Assembly (NCBI GenBank): GCA_965220695.1
Contig: OZ244838.1
Location: 1,364,001 to 1,428,000, forward strand
Direction of reading: 5' to 3'
DNA from: UBA9620 sp965220695
Lineage (GTDB): Bacteria; Acidobacteriota; Vicinamibacteria; Vicinamibacterales; UBA8438
DNA length: 64,000 bases
Shown here: one piece after another, positions 1 through 9,940 of the stretch
Layout: each line of letters opens with the position of its first letter
How positions within the stretch are numbered: the stretch's first letter is position 1
Program-made: the position numbers and the translations under genes
Notes under the pieces: model-generated
The model's database searches: none
What the model was told of the DNA's origin: nothing
Seen by the model: the letters and a program-made list of their open reading frames with translations, nothing else

Positions 1-309
1 TTCTCGAGCATGCCCCTCAAACTCTCCGGCTGCCTGGATCAGACCCTTTATACGCCCGTACGTGCTCCGTACGCCACGGTGGCCAGGAACGTGGGCGGAG
101 TATGAAACCGAGCCGATGATCGCCGCGATATTGTGCGTCAGGTAGCGACGTTCGAACCAATCCGGTCCTGGTGCGTCGTCGAGGTCCCCGGCGACCACGA
201 TCGACGCTTCCGCTGCGTCCGGCGCGCGGTCGGTCTGACCGCGGGCAGCCCCGGCGCGCCCGTTCGCGATTGACGATCGCCCCTTGTGTCGATATCGTGA
301 GACGAATTC
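1..309 (-). CDS. partial ORF, endonuclease/exonuclease/phosphatase-like
   Basis: A minus-strand reading frame with no stop runs off the left edge, so the C-terminus lies outside the window; the true start is not identified. The translation contains IVVAGDLDDAPGPDWFERRY, which resembles the GDLND segment of the endonuclease/exonuclease/phosphatase (Mg-dependent DNase-I-like) family. The part after it is less family-like, so the gene may be diverged or decayed. The assignment rests on this one motif and is weak. The 115 bases between this frame and the lipoprotein at 424 hold no other gene I recognise. Confidence 0.33.
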
Positions 310-423
310 GGCGCAAAGCGCCCCCGGGGGCAAATCCGCGTGAGGACGACCGGTTTTCCGCCCTGCTCCAGGCAGCGGCATGCCGGAGTTCCAAGGGGGG
401 CGGAATGACCGGGAGGGGGCACC

Positions 424-1296
424 ATGACCGGGAAGCGCGCTAATTTGGACTATCTCCTGCGAATCTGGCGGGTCCGTCATGGGCTCGCGCGGTCTCGCCG
501 GCTCGTAGCAGGCGCCGGCGTCCTGATCAGCCTGGTGCTGGTCGGGTGCGGGCCGAGTCCGAGCTTCGAGAGCGCCGGGATCGGCCAGACCGGCGTGACT
601 GCAGCGGGGGAGGTGTCGATCCCGGTGCCGCCAGGCGAGAACGAGAGTGGGGATCTCCTCGTGGCGATCCTCGGCGCCCCGGGGAACCCGAATACCTCCG
701 GGCCCGAGGGATGGACGGAGGTGCCCGGTTTCCATGGCTTCAACGGCGCCACGTGTCAGTCGGATGGACAGGGGACCGCGTGTCAACTGGCCGTCTTCTA
801 CAGAATCGCCGACGGATCGGAGTCCACCGCTTCCTTTTCGTGGGGCGGCAGGCGGCAGGCGGCAGCGGCCGTGCTGCGGTTCTCGAACGTCGATGTGAAC
901 CGGCCGATCGGCGCGGCGAACCACCGGCGCGGGTCGTCGGATACGCCGACGGCGCCGGTGATCGAGACCACCCGGGACGGGTCCCGCGCGCTGCGGATCG
1001 TGGTCACCGAGCTGGACGAAGCGGGGCCGTTTGTCCGCGGGGCGGTGGCGCTGGTTGAAGAACCTCCCACGTCACGGCTGAACATCGTCTCGTTCCCTGT
1101 TGCCGCGGACGAGCCGACGAACGGCTGCGGCCCGCCGGTGGGCGCGTGCGACCAGGCCGAGCGCGCCGTGGCGCTCGCCGTGTCGGAAACGCGTCACGCG
1201 TCCGCCGGTCCCTCCGGTCCCGTCTCGTGGGAGCTCCCCTCCGGCGACCAGTGGCTTACCGCCACGATAGAGGTCAAGCGGCCGCCCGGGCAGTGA
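424..1296 (+). CDS. exported lipoprotein, unknown function
   Basis: 290 aa. The start ATG is preceded by a strong purine-rich Shine-Dalgarno (GGGAGGGGG). A long basic n-region is followed by a hydrophobic stretch and a lipobox ending at Cys42 (LVLVGC), so the product is expected to be lipidated. The rest is beta-rich and low in lysine. It carries segments such as GDLLVAILGAP and GWTEVPGF that recur in secreted beta-sandwich domains of unknown function. No catalytic motif is visible. It lies 33 bases upstream of the TlpA-like lipoprotein and may be co-transcribed with it. Confidence 0.75.
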   Translation: MTGKRANLDYLLRIWRVRHGLARSRRLVAGAGVLISLVLVGCGPSPSFESAGIGQTGVTAAGEVSIPVPPGENESGDLLVAILGAPGNPNTSGPEGWTEVPGFHGFNGATCQSDGQGTACQLAVFYRIADGSESTASFSWGGRRQAAAAVLRFSNVDVNRPIGAANHRRGSSDTPTAPVIETTRDGSRALRIVVTELDEAGPFVRGAVALVEEPPTSRLNIVSFPVAADEPTNGCGPPVGACDQAERAVALAVSETRHASAGPSGPVSWELPSGDQWLTATIEVKRPPGQ

Positions 1297-1329
1297 TGCT
1301 GAAGCCTCGCGCGTCGAGGAGCACGACTG

Positions 1330-2544
1330 ATGAGAGTTGCCACCCGCCTGCGGTACATTGCCGCGCCGCTTGCCCTGGGTCTCGCTGCCTGTGCCGGGCC
1401 GCCGGATGCCCCCTCCCTGCATGGGCAGTGGGACGCCACCGTCGTCGTCAACGAGATCGAGATCCCGTTCCTGTTCGAGATTGCCGATGACACCGAACGC
1501 TTGCAGGGGACCTTCTTCAACGGTCCGCTCAGAATCACGTCGACTGATGGGCGGTTCGAGAACGATACCCTCTCGCTGGCATTCGACCAGTATGCCTCGG
1601 CCATCGAGGCGACCTACTCGGACGGGCGGCTCGAGGGACGGTATGTGCGCGGCACGCGACGCGCCTATCCCTTCGCGGCCCGGCCCGCGAGCACGGCCGA
1701 GCCGGCGACGGCCGACGCGCCATCCATTGCCGGGGTCTGGACGATTCCCACCGAGAGCAGCAAGGGCGAGCGGGCTTGGCGTTTCATCGTCAGGCAAAGC
1801 GGGGCAGAGGTTTCCGGAGCAATCCTCCGCGTGGATGGCGACACCGGCAACCTCACCGGCGCGTATCGTGACCGCACGTTTGTCATGAGCCACTTCTCGG
1901 GCGCGCGCCCCCTGTTGCTCGAGGTGACGCTCGAGGACGACGGCTCGCTCCGGCTGCTGCAGAACCGACAACGGGAACTGACGGCGGTCCGGTCGGACAG
2001 CGCGGCCGCCGCCGCGTTACCCAAGCCGACCGATCCGTCCCGCCACACCACCGTCGCCGATCCGGATGCGCCGTTTCGCTTCAGCTTCCCGGACCTCGAC
2101 GGGCGGATCGTGACGAACGAGGATCCGCGGTTCGCCGGGAAGGTCGTCGTGGTGAACATCACCGGGAGCTGGTGCCCCAACTGTCACGACGAGGCGCCGT
2201 TCCTGGCGGAGTTGTATGACACCTACCGTGAACTGGGGCTGGAGATGGTGGGGCTGGCGTTCGAAGAGGCGGATCAACTGGCGGATCCGACCCGGCTGCG
2301 GGCCTTCATCGAGGAGTACGGCCTCGGGTACACGTTCCTGCTCGCCGGTGTGCCGGACGATCTGAACGAGAAGATCCCTCAGGCTGTCAATCTCAACGCA
2401 TTTCCGACGACGTTCATCCTGGGGCGGGACGGGCGCGTGCGCGGTGTGCACGCCGGCTTCCCGAGTCCCGCCAGCGGAGACTTCTACACCGAGGCGCGGG
2501 ACGAGGTGACGACGCTGATCGAGGCGTTGCTCGCCGAGTCGTGA
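1330..2544 (+). CDS. TlpA-family thioredoxin-like lipoprotein
   Basis: 404 aa. The lipobox LAAC places the lipidated cysteine at residue 21. Residues about 30-230 are an unassigned beta-rich region with two similar halves (HGQWDATVVV and IAGVWTIPTE starts). Residues about 240-400 form a TlpA/AhpC-type thioredoxin fold with the redox motif WCPNC at 281-285, followed by HDEAPFLAELYDTY. The family reduces disulfides or delivers reductant in the periplasm, often for cytochrome c maturation. That fits the haem proteins encoded just downstream, although the specific partner here is inferred. The domain arrangement (long N-terminal module plus TlpA) is common in Bacteroidota and Acidobacteriota. Confidence 0.85.
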   Translation: MRVATRLRYIAAPLALGLAACAGPPDAPSLHGQWDATVVVNEIEIPFLFEIADDTERLQGTFFNGPLRITSTDGRFENDTLSLAFDQYASAIEATYSDGRLEGRYVRGTRRAYPFAARPASTAEPATADAPSIAGVWTIPTESSKGERAWRFIVRQSGAEVSGAILRVDGDTGNLTGAYRDRTFVMSHFSGARPLLLEVTLEDDGSLRLLQNRQRELTAVRSDSAAAAALPKPTDPSRHTTVADPDAPFRFSFPDLDGRIVTNEDPRFAGKVVVVNITGSWCPNCHDEAPFLAELYDTYRELGLEMVGLAFEEADQLADPTRLRAFIEEYGLGYTFLLAGVPDDLNEKIPQAVNLNAFPTTFILGRDGRVRGVHAGFPSPASGDFYTEARDEVTTLIEALLAES

Positions 2545-2574
2545 CCATGCACCGGCAGCCCCCGCTCCCGGCGC

Positions 2575-2654
2575 AGCGTCGTGTCCGGAGAGATGTGGAT
2601 GCTGGTGGTGACCGCGACGCCGTCGGCAATGCGCAACGGCGTGCGGCCATTTCG
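2575..2654 (-). pseudogene. possible ankyrin-repeat gene tail (remnant)
   Basis: The 271-base gap between the TlpA lipoprotein and the DUF1592 gene carries no intact gene. On the minus strand one frame reads NGRTPLRIADGV followed by SIHISPDT, which looks like the last repeat of ankyrin proteins such as the one at 6592. There is no start or continuation, so it would be a fragment. The match is short and could be chance. Confidence 0.25.
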
Positions 2655-2815
2655 AATCACTTGCGAGCATGCGATGGCGATCCCTGCCGGAATAGTGTTG
2701 TAACTCCTTCGTGAACAGATGGTTACGTGCCGCCGGTCTTGACTTGCCGGTCCGTTGCGGGTAGGCTGTGTCGGATCTGGAAACCATCGTCCACTAACAA
2801 AGGCGGCGTGTCGCC

Positions 2816-5203
2816 GTGCCGCAGATGAGACACCCCACGCTCCAGGCCAACGTGGACCGCGCAGTGCGAGCTGTCGTGGCAGCGTTGGCCGTCTCGCTTT
2901 GCCTGCCGGCGGGGGCGGCGGCGCAGGCCGGTCCGTCAGCGTCGAGCGCGCGTGCGGTGCTCGATCAGTACTGCGTGACCTGCCACAACGATCGGCTCGA
3001 AACCGCCGGTCTGTCGCTGCAGCGGCTCGATGTCGCCAACGTGCACGAGGGCGCCGAAGCCTGGGAAAAGGCGGTGCGCAAGCTGCGCACCGGCGCGATG
3101 CCGCCGGCGACGCGGCCGCAGCCGTCGGCCGCTGACCGCGGCGCACTGGCGACGTGGCTGGAGACGTCGCTCGACCAGGCGGCCCTGGCGGCGCCGAATG
3201 CGGGCCGCACCGAGACGTTGCGACGCCTCAACCGCACCGAGTATCAGAACGCCGTCCGGGATCTGCTGGCGCTCGACGTCGACGCCGGAGCGCTGCTGCC
3301 GCCCGACGAAGCGGGCTACGGCTTCGACAACGTCAACGTCGGCGACCTGTCCCCGGCGCTGCTCGACCGCTACATCTCCGCGGCGCAGAAGATCAGCCGG
3401 CTGGCGGTGGGCAGCACACAGGCGGCGTTGCAGAGCGACGTCATTCGCGTGCCGGCCGACACGACGCAGGAGGAACATGTCGCCGGTCTGCCGATCGGGA
3501 CACGCGGGGGCCTGTCGACCACCTATACGTTCGCGCAGGACGGCGAATACCACATCCAGATCCGCTTGGCGCGCAACCGCACCGGCAACATCGGCGGACT
3601 GCGAGGCCGGGATCTGCACACCGTGCAACTGCTCATCGACCGGCTGCCGGTGGCGACGTTCACGGTCGAGCGGCCCCGGGGCGGCGACGACAAGTTCGCC
3701 GACGGCCATCTGAAGGTCCGCGTGCCGCTGACCGCCGGGCCCCACGAGGTCGGCGCGACGTTTCTCAAGCAGGCCTCGTCGTTGATGGAAACAGAGCGGC
3801 AGCCGCTGCTGGCGCACTTCAACGAGCAGCGGCATCCCCGCCGGACACCGGCCGTGTACCAGGTCACCATCACCGGTCCGTACGGCCCGCGGGGGGCCGG
3901 CGACACGCCGAGCCGGAACCGGCTGTTCGTCTGCACGCCCACACAGGTCAGCGAGGAGGAGACCTGCGCAGAGGAGATTCTGTCGACCTTCATGCGCCGC
4001 GCCTTTCGACGGCCGATCAGCGCCGAAGACGTCGAGGGGCCGATGGCCTTCTACCGCGAAGGGCGCGCCGCCGGTGATTTCGACGCCGGCATCGGGAACG
4101 CGCTGACCTCCGTGCTGGTCGATGCCGAGTTCCTCTTCCGCGTCGAGACGGACCCTGCGCAGGGGACACCCGGCGCCCCCTACCGCATCAGCGATCTCGA
4201 GCTGGCCTCGCGGCTGTCGTTCTTCCTGTGGAGCAGCATTCCGGATGACGAGCTGCTCGACGCGGCCATCCGCGGAGAGCTGCGCCGGCCCGGCGAGATC
4301 GAGCGCCACACGCGCAGAATGCTCGCCGACCCGCGCTCGAACAACCTGGCGCGCAACTTCGGCGGCCAGTGGCTGATGCTGCGCAACCTCGCGTCGGTCA
4401 GCCCGAATCCGCGTCTGTACCCCGATTTCGACGACAACCTGCGGCAGGCGTTCCGGCAGGAGACGGAGCTTTTCTTCGACAGCGTGCTGCGCGAGGACCG
4501 CAGCGTGCTCGACCTGCTGAAGGCCGACTACACGTTTCTCAACGAGCGGCTGGCGAAGCACTACGGCATTCCCGGCGTCTACGGCAGCCGCTTCCGGCGC
4601 GTCCAGCTTGACGGCGAGAGCCGGCGGGGCGGCTTGCTGCGGCACGGCAGCATCCTGTCGGTGACCTCCTATGCGACCCGCACGTCGCCCGTCATCCGCG
4701 GCAAGTGGGTGCTCGACAACATCTACGGCGCACCGCCTCCGCCGCCGCCGGCGAACGTGCCCGATCTCGAAGAGACCTCGGTGGCCGCGAACCTGCCGAT
4801 GCGCGAGCGGCTGGCCCAGCACCGCACCAATCCGGCCTGCGCCAGTTGTCACACCATGATCGACCCGGTCGGGTTCTCGCTGGAGAACTACGACGCCGTC
4901 GGCCGCTGGCGGGATCACGGCGGTGACGCCGGCGCCGTGGACGTCTCGGGGGGGCTGCCCGGGGTCGGCGAGTTCCAGGGGGTGGACGGGCTCGAAGCAG
5001 GGTTGTTGAGCCGCCCGGAGCTGTTCGCCGGCCGGATGACCGAGAAGCTGCTGACGTTCGCGCTGGGGCGCGGCGTCGAGTACTACGACGCGCCGGCGAT
5101 TCGCCAGATTCTGCGCGACGCCGCGCAAGACGATTACCGGTTCTCGTCGTTGATCATTGGGATAGTCAAGAGCGTACCGTTTCAGATGAGGAACTCGACA
5201 TGA
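2816..5203 (+). CDS. DUF1592-type secreted c-type cytochrome protein
   Basis: 795 aa with a GTG start; an in-frame ATG lies 9 bases on. A signal peptide covers about residues 1-37. A planctomycete-type cytochrome c domain follows, with the haem motif CVTCH at 53-57, then a DUF1587 segment (LRRLNRTEYQNAVRDLL), a carbohydrate-binding-like middle, and DUF1595/DUF1592/DUF1588/DUF1585 blocks. A second CxxCH (CASCH) precedes the MIDPVGFSLENYD signature. The family is found with DUF1552 proteins in Planctomycetes and Acidobacteriota and is thought to be a periplasmic electron-transfer or oxidative enzyme; its substrate is unknown. The stop overlaps the start of the DUF1552 gene (ATGA), so the two are translationally coupled. 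Confidence 0.92.
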   Translation: MPQMRHPTLQANVDRAVRAVVAALAVSLCLPAGAAAQAGPSASSARAVLDQYCVTCHNDRLETAGLSLQRLDVANVHEGAEAWEKAVRKLRTGAMPPATRPQPSAADRGALATWLETSLDQAALAAPNAGRTETLRRLNRTEYQNAVRDLLALDVDAGALLPPDEAGYGFDNVNVGDLSPALLDRYISAAQKISRLAVGSTQAALQSDVIRVPADTTQEEHVAGLPIGTRGGLSTTYTFAQDGEYHIQIRLARNRTGNIGGLRGRDLHTVQLLIDRLPVATFTVERPRGGDDKFADGHLKVRVPLTAGPHEVGATFLKQASSLMETERQPLLAHFNEQRHPRRTPAVYQVTITGPYGPRGAGDTPSRNRLFVCTPTQVSEEETCAEEILSTFMRRAFRRPISAEDVEGPMAFYREGRAAGDFDAGIGNALTSVLVDAEFLFRVETDPAQGTPGAPYRISDLELASRLSFFLWSSIPDDELLDAAIRGELRRPGEIERHTRRMLADPRSNNLARNFGGQWLMLRNLASVSPNPRLYPDFDDNLRQAFRQETELFFDSVLREDRSVLDLLKADYTFLNERLAKHYGIPGVYGSRFRRVQLDGESRRGGLLRHGSILSVTSYATRTSPVIRGKWVLDNIYGAPPPPPPANVPDLEETSVAANLPMRERLAQHRTNPACASCHTMIDPVGFSLENYDAVGRWRDHGGDAGAVDVSGGLPGVGEFQGVDGLEAGLLSRPELFAGRMTEKLLTFALGRGVEYYDAPAIRQILRDAAQDDYRFSSLIIGIVKSVPFQMRNST

Positions 5204-6540
5204 TCATCACGAAGAAGGCGCTGCCGCGGCGCACGTTCCTGAAGGGCATGCAGGCGACCCTCGCGCTCCCGCTGCTGGACGCCATGATACCGGCCGCCAC
5301 CGCGCTGGCGCAGACGCCGGCGCGCGCGGTGCGCCGGCTCGGCTACATCTTCGTTCCGATGGGCTGCGATCATGCCCGCTGGACGCCGGAGGGGCGGGGC
5401 GCGCTCGACCAGTTGACCCCCTGCCTCAGTCCGCTCGAGCCGGTTCGCGAGCAGTTGACGGTCGTCACCAACCTGGAGTTGCAGAACTCCTATCCCGGCA
5501 CGCACGACACGTCGAACTCCGGGTTCCTGAGCGCGGCGTTCGCCAAGCATACCGAGAGTTCGGACTACCGCTTGGGCACTACCGCCGACCAGCTCGCGGC
5601 GCAACAGATCGGCCAGACCCAATTGCGGTCGCTCGAGCTGTCGATGGACCTGAACCCGCTGGCCGGGGTTTGCAACAACGGCTACGCCTGCGTCTACCAG
5701 AACAACCTCTCGTGGTCGTCGCCGACGACACCCCTGCCCTCGGAGGCGCATCCGCGCATCGTGTTCGAGCGGCTCTTCGGCGAGGGGGGCACGCCCGACG
5801 AGAGGCGCGCCGCGCTCAAGAGCCGGGCAAGCCTGCTGGACGCGTTCACCGACGACATCGCCAGACTCAAGGGGGTGGTCGGTACGGGGGACCGCGCGCG
5901 CGTCGATCAGTATCTCGACAGCATCCGCGAGGTGGAGCGCCAGATTCAGCAGGCCGAGGCGGGCGCGGCGAAGAATCCGATGCCCGATCTCGACCGTCCG
6001 GTGGGCGTGCCCGAGATGTTCGCCGACCACGCGAAGCTGCTCTTCGACCTGCAGCTCCTGGCATTTCAGGGCGACATCACGCGGGTCGTCAGCTTCCAGA
6101 TCACCCGCGAACTCAGCAACCGCACCTATCCGGAGATCGGCGTGCCCGACCCGCACCATCCGACGAGCCACCACGGCAACGACCCGGAGAAGGTCGCCAA
6201 GATCGCCAAGATCAACACGTTCCACGTGTCGCTGTTCTCCGAATTCCTCCAGAAGCTGAAGGCGACGCCGGAGGGCGACGGCACGCTGCTCGACAACACG
6301 ATCTACCTGTATGGCAGCGGGATGGGCAACCCCAGCCTGCATGACCATGTGAACCTGCCGATTCTGGTCGCGGGCGGCGCGGCGACCGGCATGAAGGGTG
6401 GCCAGCACATCAGGTACGACGAGGGCACGCCGCTGGCGAATCTCCATCTCACGCTGCTGGATCGGGTCGGCGTCCGTCTCGATACCTTCGGCGACAGCGA
6501 CGGCAAGGTCGAAGACCTCTTCGACCCGGTGGCGGTGTAG
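5200..6540 (+). CDS. DUF1552 family Tat-exported protein
   Basis: 446 aa. The start overlaps the preceding stop by 4 bases. The N-terminus carries a twin-arginine signal (PRRTFLKGMQ, hydrophobic stretch, ALAQ cleavage), so the protein is exported folded. The body matches DUF1552, with the conserved late segment YGSGMGNPSLHDHVNLPILV and a HHPTSHHGND cluster that could bind a metal. These proteins have a sulfatase/alkaline-phosphatase-like look and are almost always next to a DUF1592 cytochrome, as here. The enzymatic role is not established. Confidence 0.9.
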   Translation: MIITKKALPRRTFLKGMQATLALPLLDAMIPAATALAQTPARAVRRLGYIFVPMGCDHARWTPEGRGALDQLTPCLSPLEPVREQLTVVTNLELQNSYPGTHDTSNSGFLSAAFAKHTESSDYRLGTTADQLAAQQIGQTQLRSLELSMDLNPLAGVCNNGYACVYQNNLSWSSPTTPLPSEAHPRIVFERLFGEGGTPDERRAALKSRASLLDAFTDDIARLKGVVGTGDRARVDQYLDSIREVERQIQQAEAGAAKNPMPDLDRPVGVPEMFADHAKLLFDLQLLAFQGDITRVVSFQITRELSNRTYPEIGVPDPHHPTSHHGNDPEKVAKIAKINTFHVSLFSEFLQKLKATPEGDGTLLDNTIYLYGSGMGNPSLHDHVNLPILVAGGAATGMKGGQHIRYDEGTPLANLHLTLLDRVGVRLDTFGDSDGKVEDLFDPVAV

Positions 6541-6591
6541 CGCGGTGTCGTCGTACGGCTGGGTCGAGTGCGCAGGCAGGAGAGACGACAG

Positions 6592-8142
6592 ATGGACCTG
6601 AGACGAATCGCCGGATGTGCGGTCCTGGTGCTTGGGACGGCAGCGGCCGCGGGCGCCGCCGAGGAGGCGGCGCTGGCCGACGCGGTCGAGCATCGCGACA
6701 GCGCGCGTGTCCGCACGCTGCTCGATGGCGGCGCCGACGTCAACCTCCCGCAGGTCGACGGCATGACCGCCCTGCACTGGGCCGTGTATCACGATGACGC
6801 CGAGACGGCGGCGCTGCTCGTGCGCGCCGGCGCCGACGTCAACGCCGGAAACCGCTATGGCGTGGCGCCGCTGTCCACGGCCGCGACCAACGCCAACGCC
6901 GACCTCGTCACGCTGCTGCTCGACGCCGGCGCCGACCCCAACCACACGTTGCGCGGGGGCGAGACGGTCTTGATGACGTCGGCGCGGACCGGCAGTCTCG
7001 GCGCGGTGCGGGCGCTGCTGGCCCGGGGCGCCGACCCGAACGCCGTCGAGCTGCGGAATCAGACCCCGCTCATGTGGGCGGCGGCAGAGGGGCATACGGC
7101 GGTCGTCCACGCCCTCCTCGAGGTGGGCGCCGATCTCGATGCCAGGCTCAAGTCCGGGTTCACGCCGCTGTTCTTCGCCGTGCGGGAAGGCCATGTCGAC
7201 GTCGTGCATACGTTGCTCGAGGCCGGGGCCAATGTGCGCGAGGTGCTGCAGCGCGTGAAGGAGGGGCCCGATCGCGCGGTCAACAACGCGAGCTACCGGC
7301 CGGTCGACGATGGCGTCAGCCCGTTGATCATGGCGGTGCGGAACGGACACTTCGAGTTGGCGGTCGCGCTGATCGAAACGGGGGCGGACGTGAACGACCA
7401 GCGCAGCGGTTTCACCCCGCTGCACACGATGAGCTGGGTACGGAAGCCGGACGAAAGCGACCGGGGCGACCCGGCGCCGATCGGGTCGGGCAGCCTGACG
7501 AGCCTCGACTTCGTGGGGACGCTGGTGAAATTGGGCGCCGACGTGAACCTGCGCCTGGACGAGGGCGCGCCGCGGCAGCCGAACTCCGCGTCCCGGCTCG
7601 ACTCGGGCGGCGCCACGCCGTTCCTCCTGGCCGCCGATCGGGCGGACGCCGCGCTGATGCAGCAACTGCTCGATCTCGGCGCCGACCCGTTCATCCCGAA
7701 CTTCGACAACACGACGCCGCTGATGACCGCCGCCGGTCTCGGCACGACGGCGCCCGAAGAAGAGGCCGGCACCGAGCCCGAGGCGCTGATCGCCACGCAG
7801 TTGCTGCTTGACCTCGGCGCCGATATCGACGCCGTGAACGACGAGGGCGATACCGCCATGCACGGCGCGGCCTACGGCAGCTTCCCGACGGTCGTGCAGT
7901 TGCTGGCGGACCACGGCGCCGACATTCACGTCTGGAAGAACACGAACAAGCAGGGCCGCACGCCGCTGTTCATCGCCGAAGGCCACCGCGGCGGATTGCC
8001 TCGACCCTCGCGGGCGACCATCGCAGCGATCACCGTGCTGATGGACGGCGCCGGTGTGCCGACCGACGGGCCGCGACCGAAGATCGTCGACATCTACGCG
8101 CGGCCGGTCGAGCCGCCGAAGCCCGCGCAGCCGCAGCGCTAG
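6592..8142 (+). CDS. exported ankyrin-repeat protein
   Basis: 516 aa. I use ATG 6592 rather than an upstream in-frame GTG (6568), because AGGAGAG sits 6-12 bases before the ATG and a signal peptide then starts at once (VLVLGTAAAAGAA). From about residue 24 to 480 the protein is a chain of ankyrin repeats of the type DGMTALHWAVYHDDAETAAL and LLDAGADPN, longer than the usual four to six. Ankyrin domains bind partner proteins. In acidobacterial genomes such proteins recur beside DUF1552/DUF1592 and quinoprotein genes, so it is probably a periplasmic scaffold for the neighbouring enzymes. That role is inferred. Confidence 0.88.
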   Translation: MDLRRIAGCAVLVLGTAAAAGAAEEAALADAVEHRDSARVRTLLDGGADVNLPQVDGMTALHWAVYHDDAETAALLVRAGADVNAGNRYGVAPLSTAATNANADLVTLLLDAGADPNHTLRGGETVLMTSARTGSLGAVRALLARGADPNAVELRNQTPLMWAAAEGHTAVVHALLEVGADLDARLKSGFTPLFFAVREGHVDVVHTLLEAGANVREVLQRVKEGPDRAVNNASYRPVDDGVSPLIMAVRNGHFELAVALIETGADVNDQRSGFTPLHTMSWVRKPDESDRGDPAPIGSGSLTSLDFVGTLVKLGADVNLRLDEGAPRQPNSASRLDSGGATPFLLAADRADAALMQQLLDLGADPFIPNFDNTTPLMTAAGLGTTAPEEEAGTEPEALIATQLLLDLGADIDAVNDEGDTAMHGAAYGSFPTVVQLLADHGADIHVWKNTNKQGRTPLFIAEGHRGGLPRPSRATIAAITVLMDGAGVPTDGPRPKIVDIYARPVEPPKPAQPQR

Positions 8143-8157
8143 CGCCAGGAGCCCGTA

Positions 8158-9915
8158 GTGCACTTCCCGCGCGTCGTGTCACCAACCCACGTGGTCTGTC
8201 TCTGCATCGTCCTGCTGGCGCCGGCATGGGGTACGGCCCCGGCGGCGGCCCAGTCGGAGGACGCGTTCGTCCCGGTCACGGACGACATGCTCGAGAATCC
8301 GTCACCCGACGACTGGCTCATGTGGCGCCGCACGCAAAATGGCTGGGGCTACAGCCCGCTCGACCAGATCGACCGTGACAACGTGGGCGATCTGCAGATG
8401 GTCTGGACCCGGGCAATGGCGCCGGGCGCCCAGGAGGGGACCCCGCTGGCGTACGGCGGCACCGTGTTCATGCCGAATCCCAAGGACCATGTCCAGGCGA
8501 TCGACGCGGTCAGCGGTGATCTGCTGTGGGAGTATCGGCGCGACCTTCCGGACGACGTCCCCGAGGTCATGGGCGGCCTGACCGACAACAACCGCAACAT
8601 CGCGATCTACGGCCGGCTGATCATCGATACGAGCAATGACGACTACGTCTACGCACTCGACGCGATCACCGGCGATCTGGTCTGGGAACGGCAGATCTTC
8701 GACTACCGCGTGCACCCGGCGCGGCATTCCGCCGGTCCGATCGTCGCCAACGGCAAGATCGTGTCCGGGCGCAGTTGCCGGCCGCTGGCGGGGCCGGTCT
8801 CGTGCGTCATCGTCGCCCACGATGCCGTCACCGGCGACGAGCTGTGGCGCACGGCCCTCGTGCCCGCGCCGGGCGAGCCGGGCGACGAGACCTGGGGCGG
8901 CGTGCCCTACGAGGAGCGGATACACGTCGGGTCCTGGATGGTGCCCAGCTACGACCCGGAACTGAACCTCGTGTATGTCGGCACGTCCGTGACCTCGCCG
9001 GCGCCGAAGTTCATGCTCGGCGGTATCGAGAACAAGCACCTCTATCACAACTCGACGCTCGCCATCGACGGCGATTCCGGCGAGATCCGCTGGTATTACC
9101 AGCACCTCAACGACCACTGGGACCTGGATCATCCGTATGAGCGGCTGCTGGTCGACACGGCCGTGGCGCCCGCTGCGAGCGCGGTGTCCTGGATCAATCC
9201 GCGGCTGCGGCCGGGCGAGCGCCGCCGGGTGGTCACCGGCGTGCCGGGCAAGACCGGCGTGGTGTATACGCTCGATCGCGAGACGGGCGAGTTCCTGTGG
9301 GCGACGCCGACCGTTCCCCAGAACGTCATCAGCAGCATCGACGGCGCCACCGGCGCCGTCACCGAGAACGCCGAGGTCGTCTTCACCGCGCTCGGACAGG
9401 AGGTGTTGTCCTGCCCGTCGTGGGCCGGTGGCAAGAACTGGCCGGCGGGCGCCTACAGCCCGTTGACCAACACCATGTATTTCCCGCTCAAGCAGACCTG
9501 CGCTCGGGTGCTGTCGACGATGGAGGGCGGGCTCGCCATCTACCGGCTGGCCGCCAGGTTCCAGTTGCCGCCGGGTATCGACCAGCTTGGCACCGTGCGT
9601 GCGATCTCGGTCGAGACGGGCGAGACCACCTGGTTGCACGAGCAGCGGGCCGCCACCCATTCGCTGGTCGCGACCGGCGGGGGACTGCTGTTCGGGGGCG
9701 ACGGCAACGGACGGTTCCGGGCCTTCGACCAGGTGACCGGCGAGGTGCTGTGGGAGATCAATCTCGGGTCGCCGGTGACCGGGTTCCCGATCACCTACGC
9801 CGTCGACGGCCGCCAGTACGTCGTCGCGAGCACCGGCTCCCGCGCCGAAGGGTTGACGCCCGAGCTGCGCCCCAGCGCCGGCAACAACCTGTTCGTGTTC
9901 GCGCTTCCCGACTGA
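8158..9915 (+). CDS. PQQ-dependent dehydrogenase (quinoprotein)
   Basis: 585 aa with a GTG start, 15 bases after the ankyrin gene. A signal peptide of about 32 residues (ending AAAQ) targets it to the periplasm. The rest is an eight-bladed quinoprotein propeller with repeated W-docking motifs (AIDAVSGDLLWEYR, ALDAITGDLVWERQ, FDQVTGEVLWEIN) and a HWDLDHPYER segment where PQQ alcohol dehydrogenases place the catalytic Asp. It has no haem domain, so electrons would pass to a separate cytochrome, possibly the DUF1592 protein. The substrate cannot be told. The vicinal-cysteine disulfide of classical methanol dehydrogenases was not seen. Confidence 0.88.
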   Translation: MHFPRVVSPTHVVCLCIVLLAPAWGTAPAAAQSEDAFVPVTDDMLENPSPDDWLMWRRTQNGWGYSPLDQIDRDNVGDLQMVWTRAMAPGAQEGTPLAYGGTVFMPNPKDHVQAIDAVSGDLLWEYRRDLPDDVPEVMGGLTDNNRNIAIYGRLIIDTSNDDYVYALDAITGDLVWERQIFDYRVHPARHSAGPIVANGKIVSGRSCRPLAGPVSCVIVAHDAVTGDELWRTALVPAPGEPGDETWGGVPYEERIHVGSWMVPSYDPELNLVYVGTSVTSPAPKFMLGGIENKHLYHNSTLAIDGDSGEIRWYYQHLNDHWDLDHPYERLLVDTAVAPAASAVSWINPRLRPGERRRVVTGVPGKTGVVYTLDRETGEFLWATPTVPQNVISSIDGATGAVTENAEVVFTALGQEVLSCPSWAGGKNWPAGAYSPLTNTMYFPLKQTCARVLSTMEGGLAIYRLAARFQLPPGIDQLGTVRAISVETGETTWLHEQRAATHSLVATGGGLLFGGDGNGRFRAFDQVTGEVLWEINLGSPVTGFPITYAVDGRQYVVASTGSRAEGLTPELRPSAGNNLFVFALPD

Positions 9916-9940
9916 TCCGCAACCTGGCTTCCTGAGCACG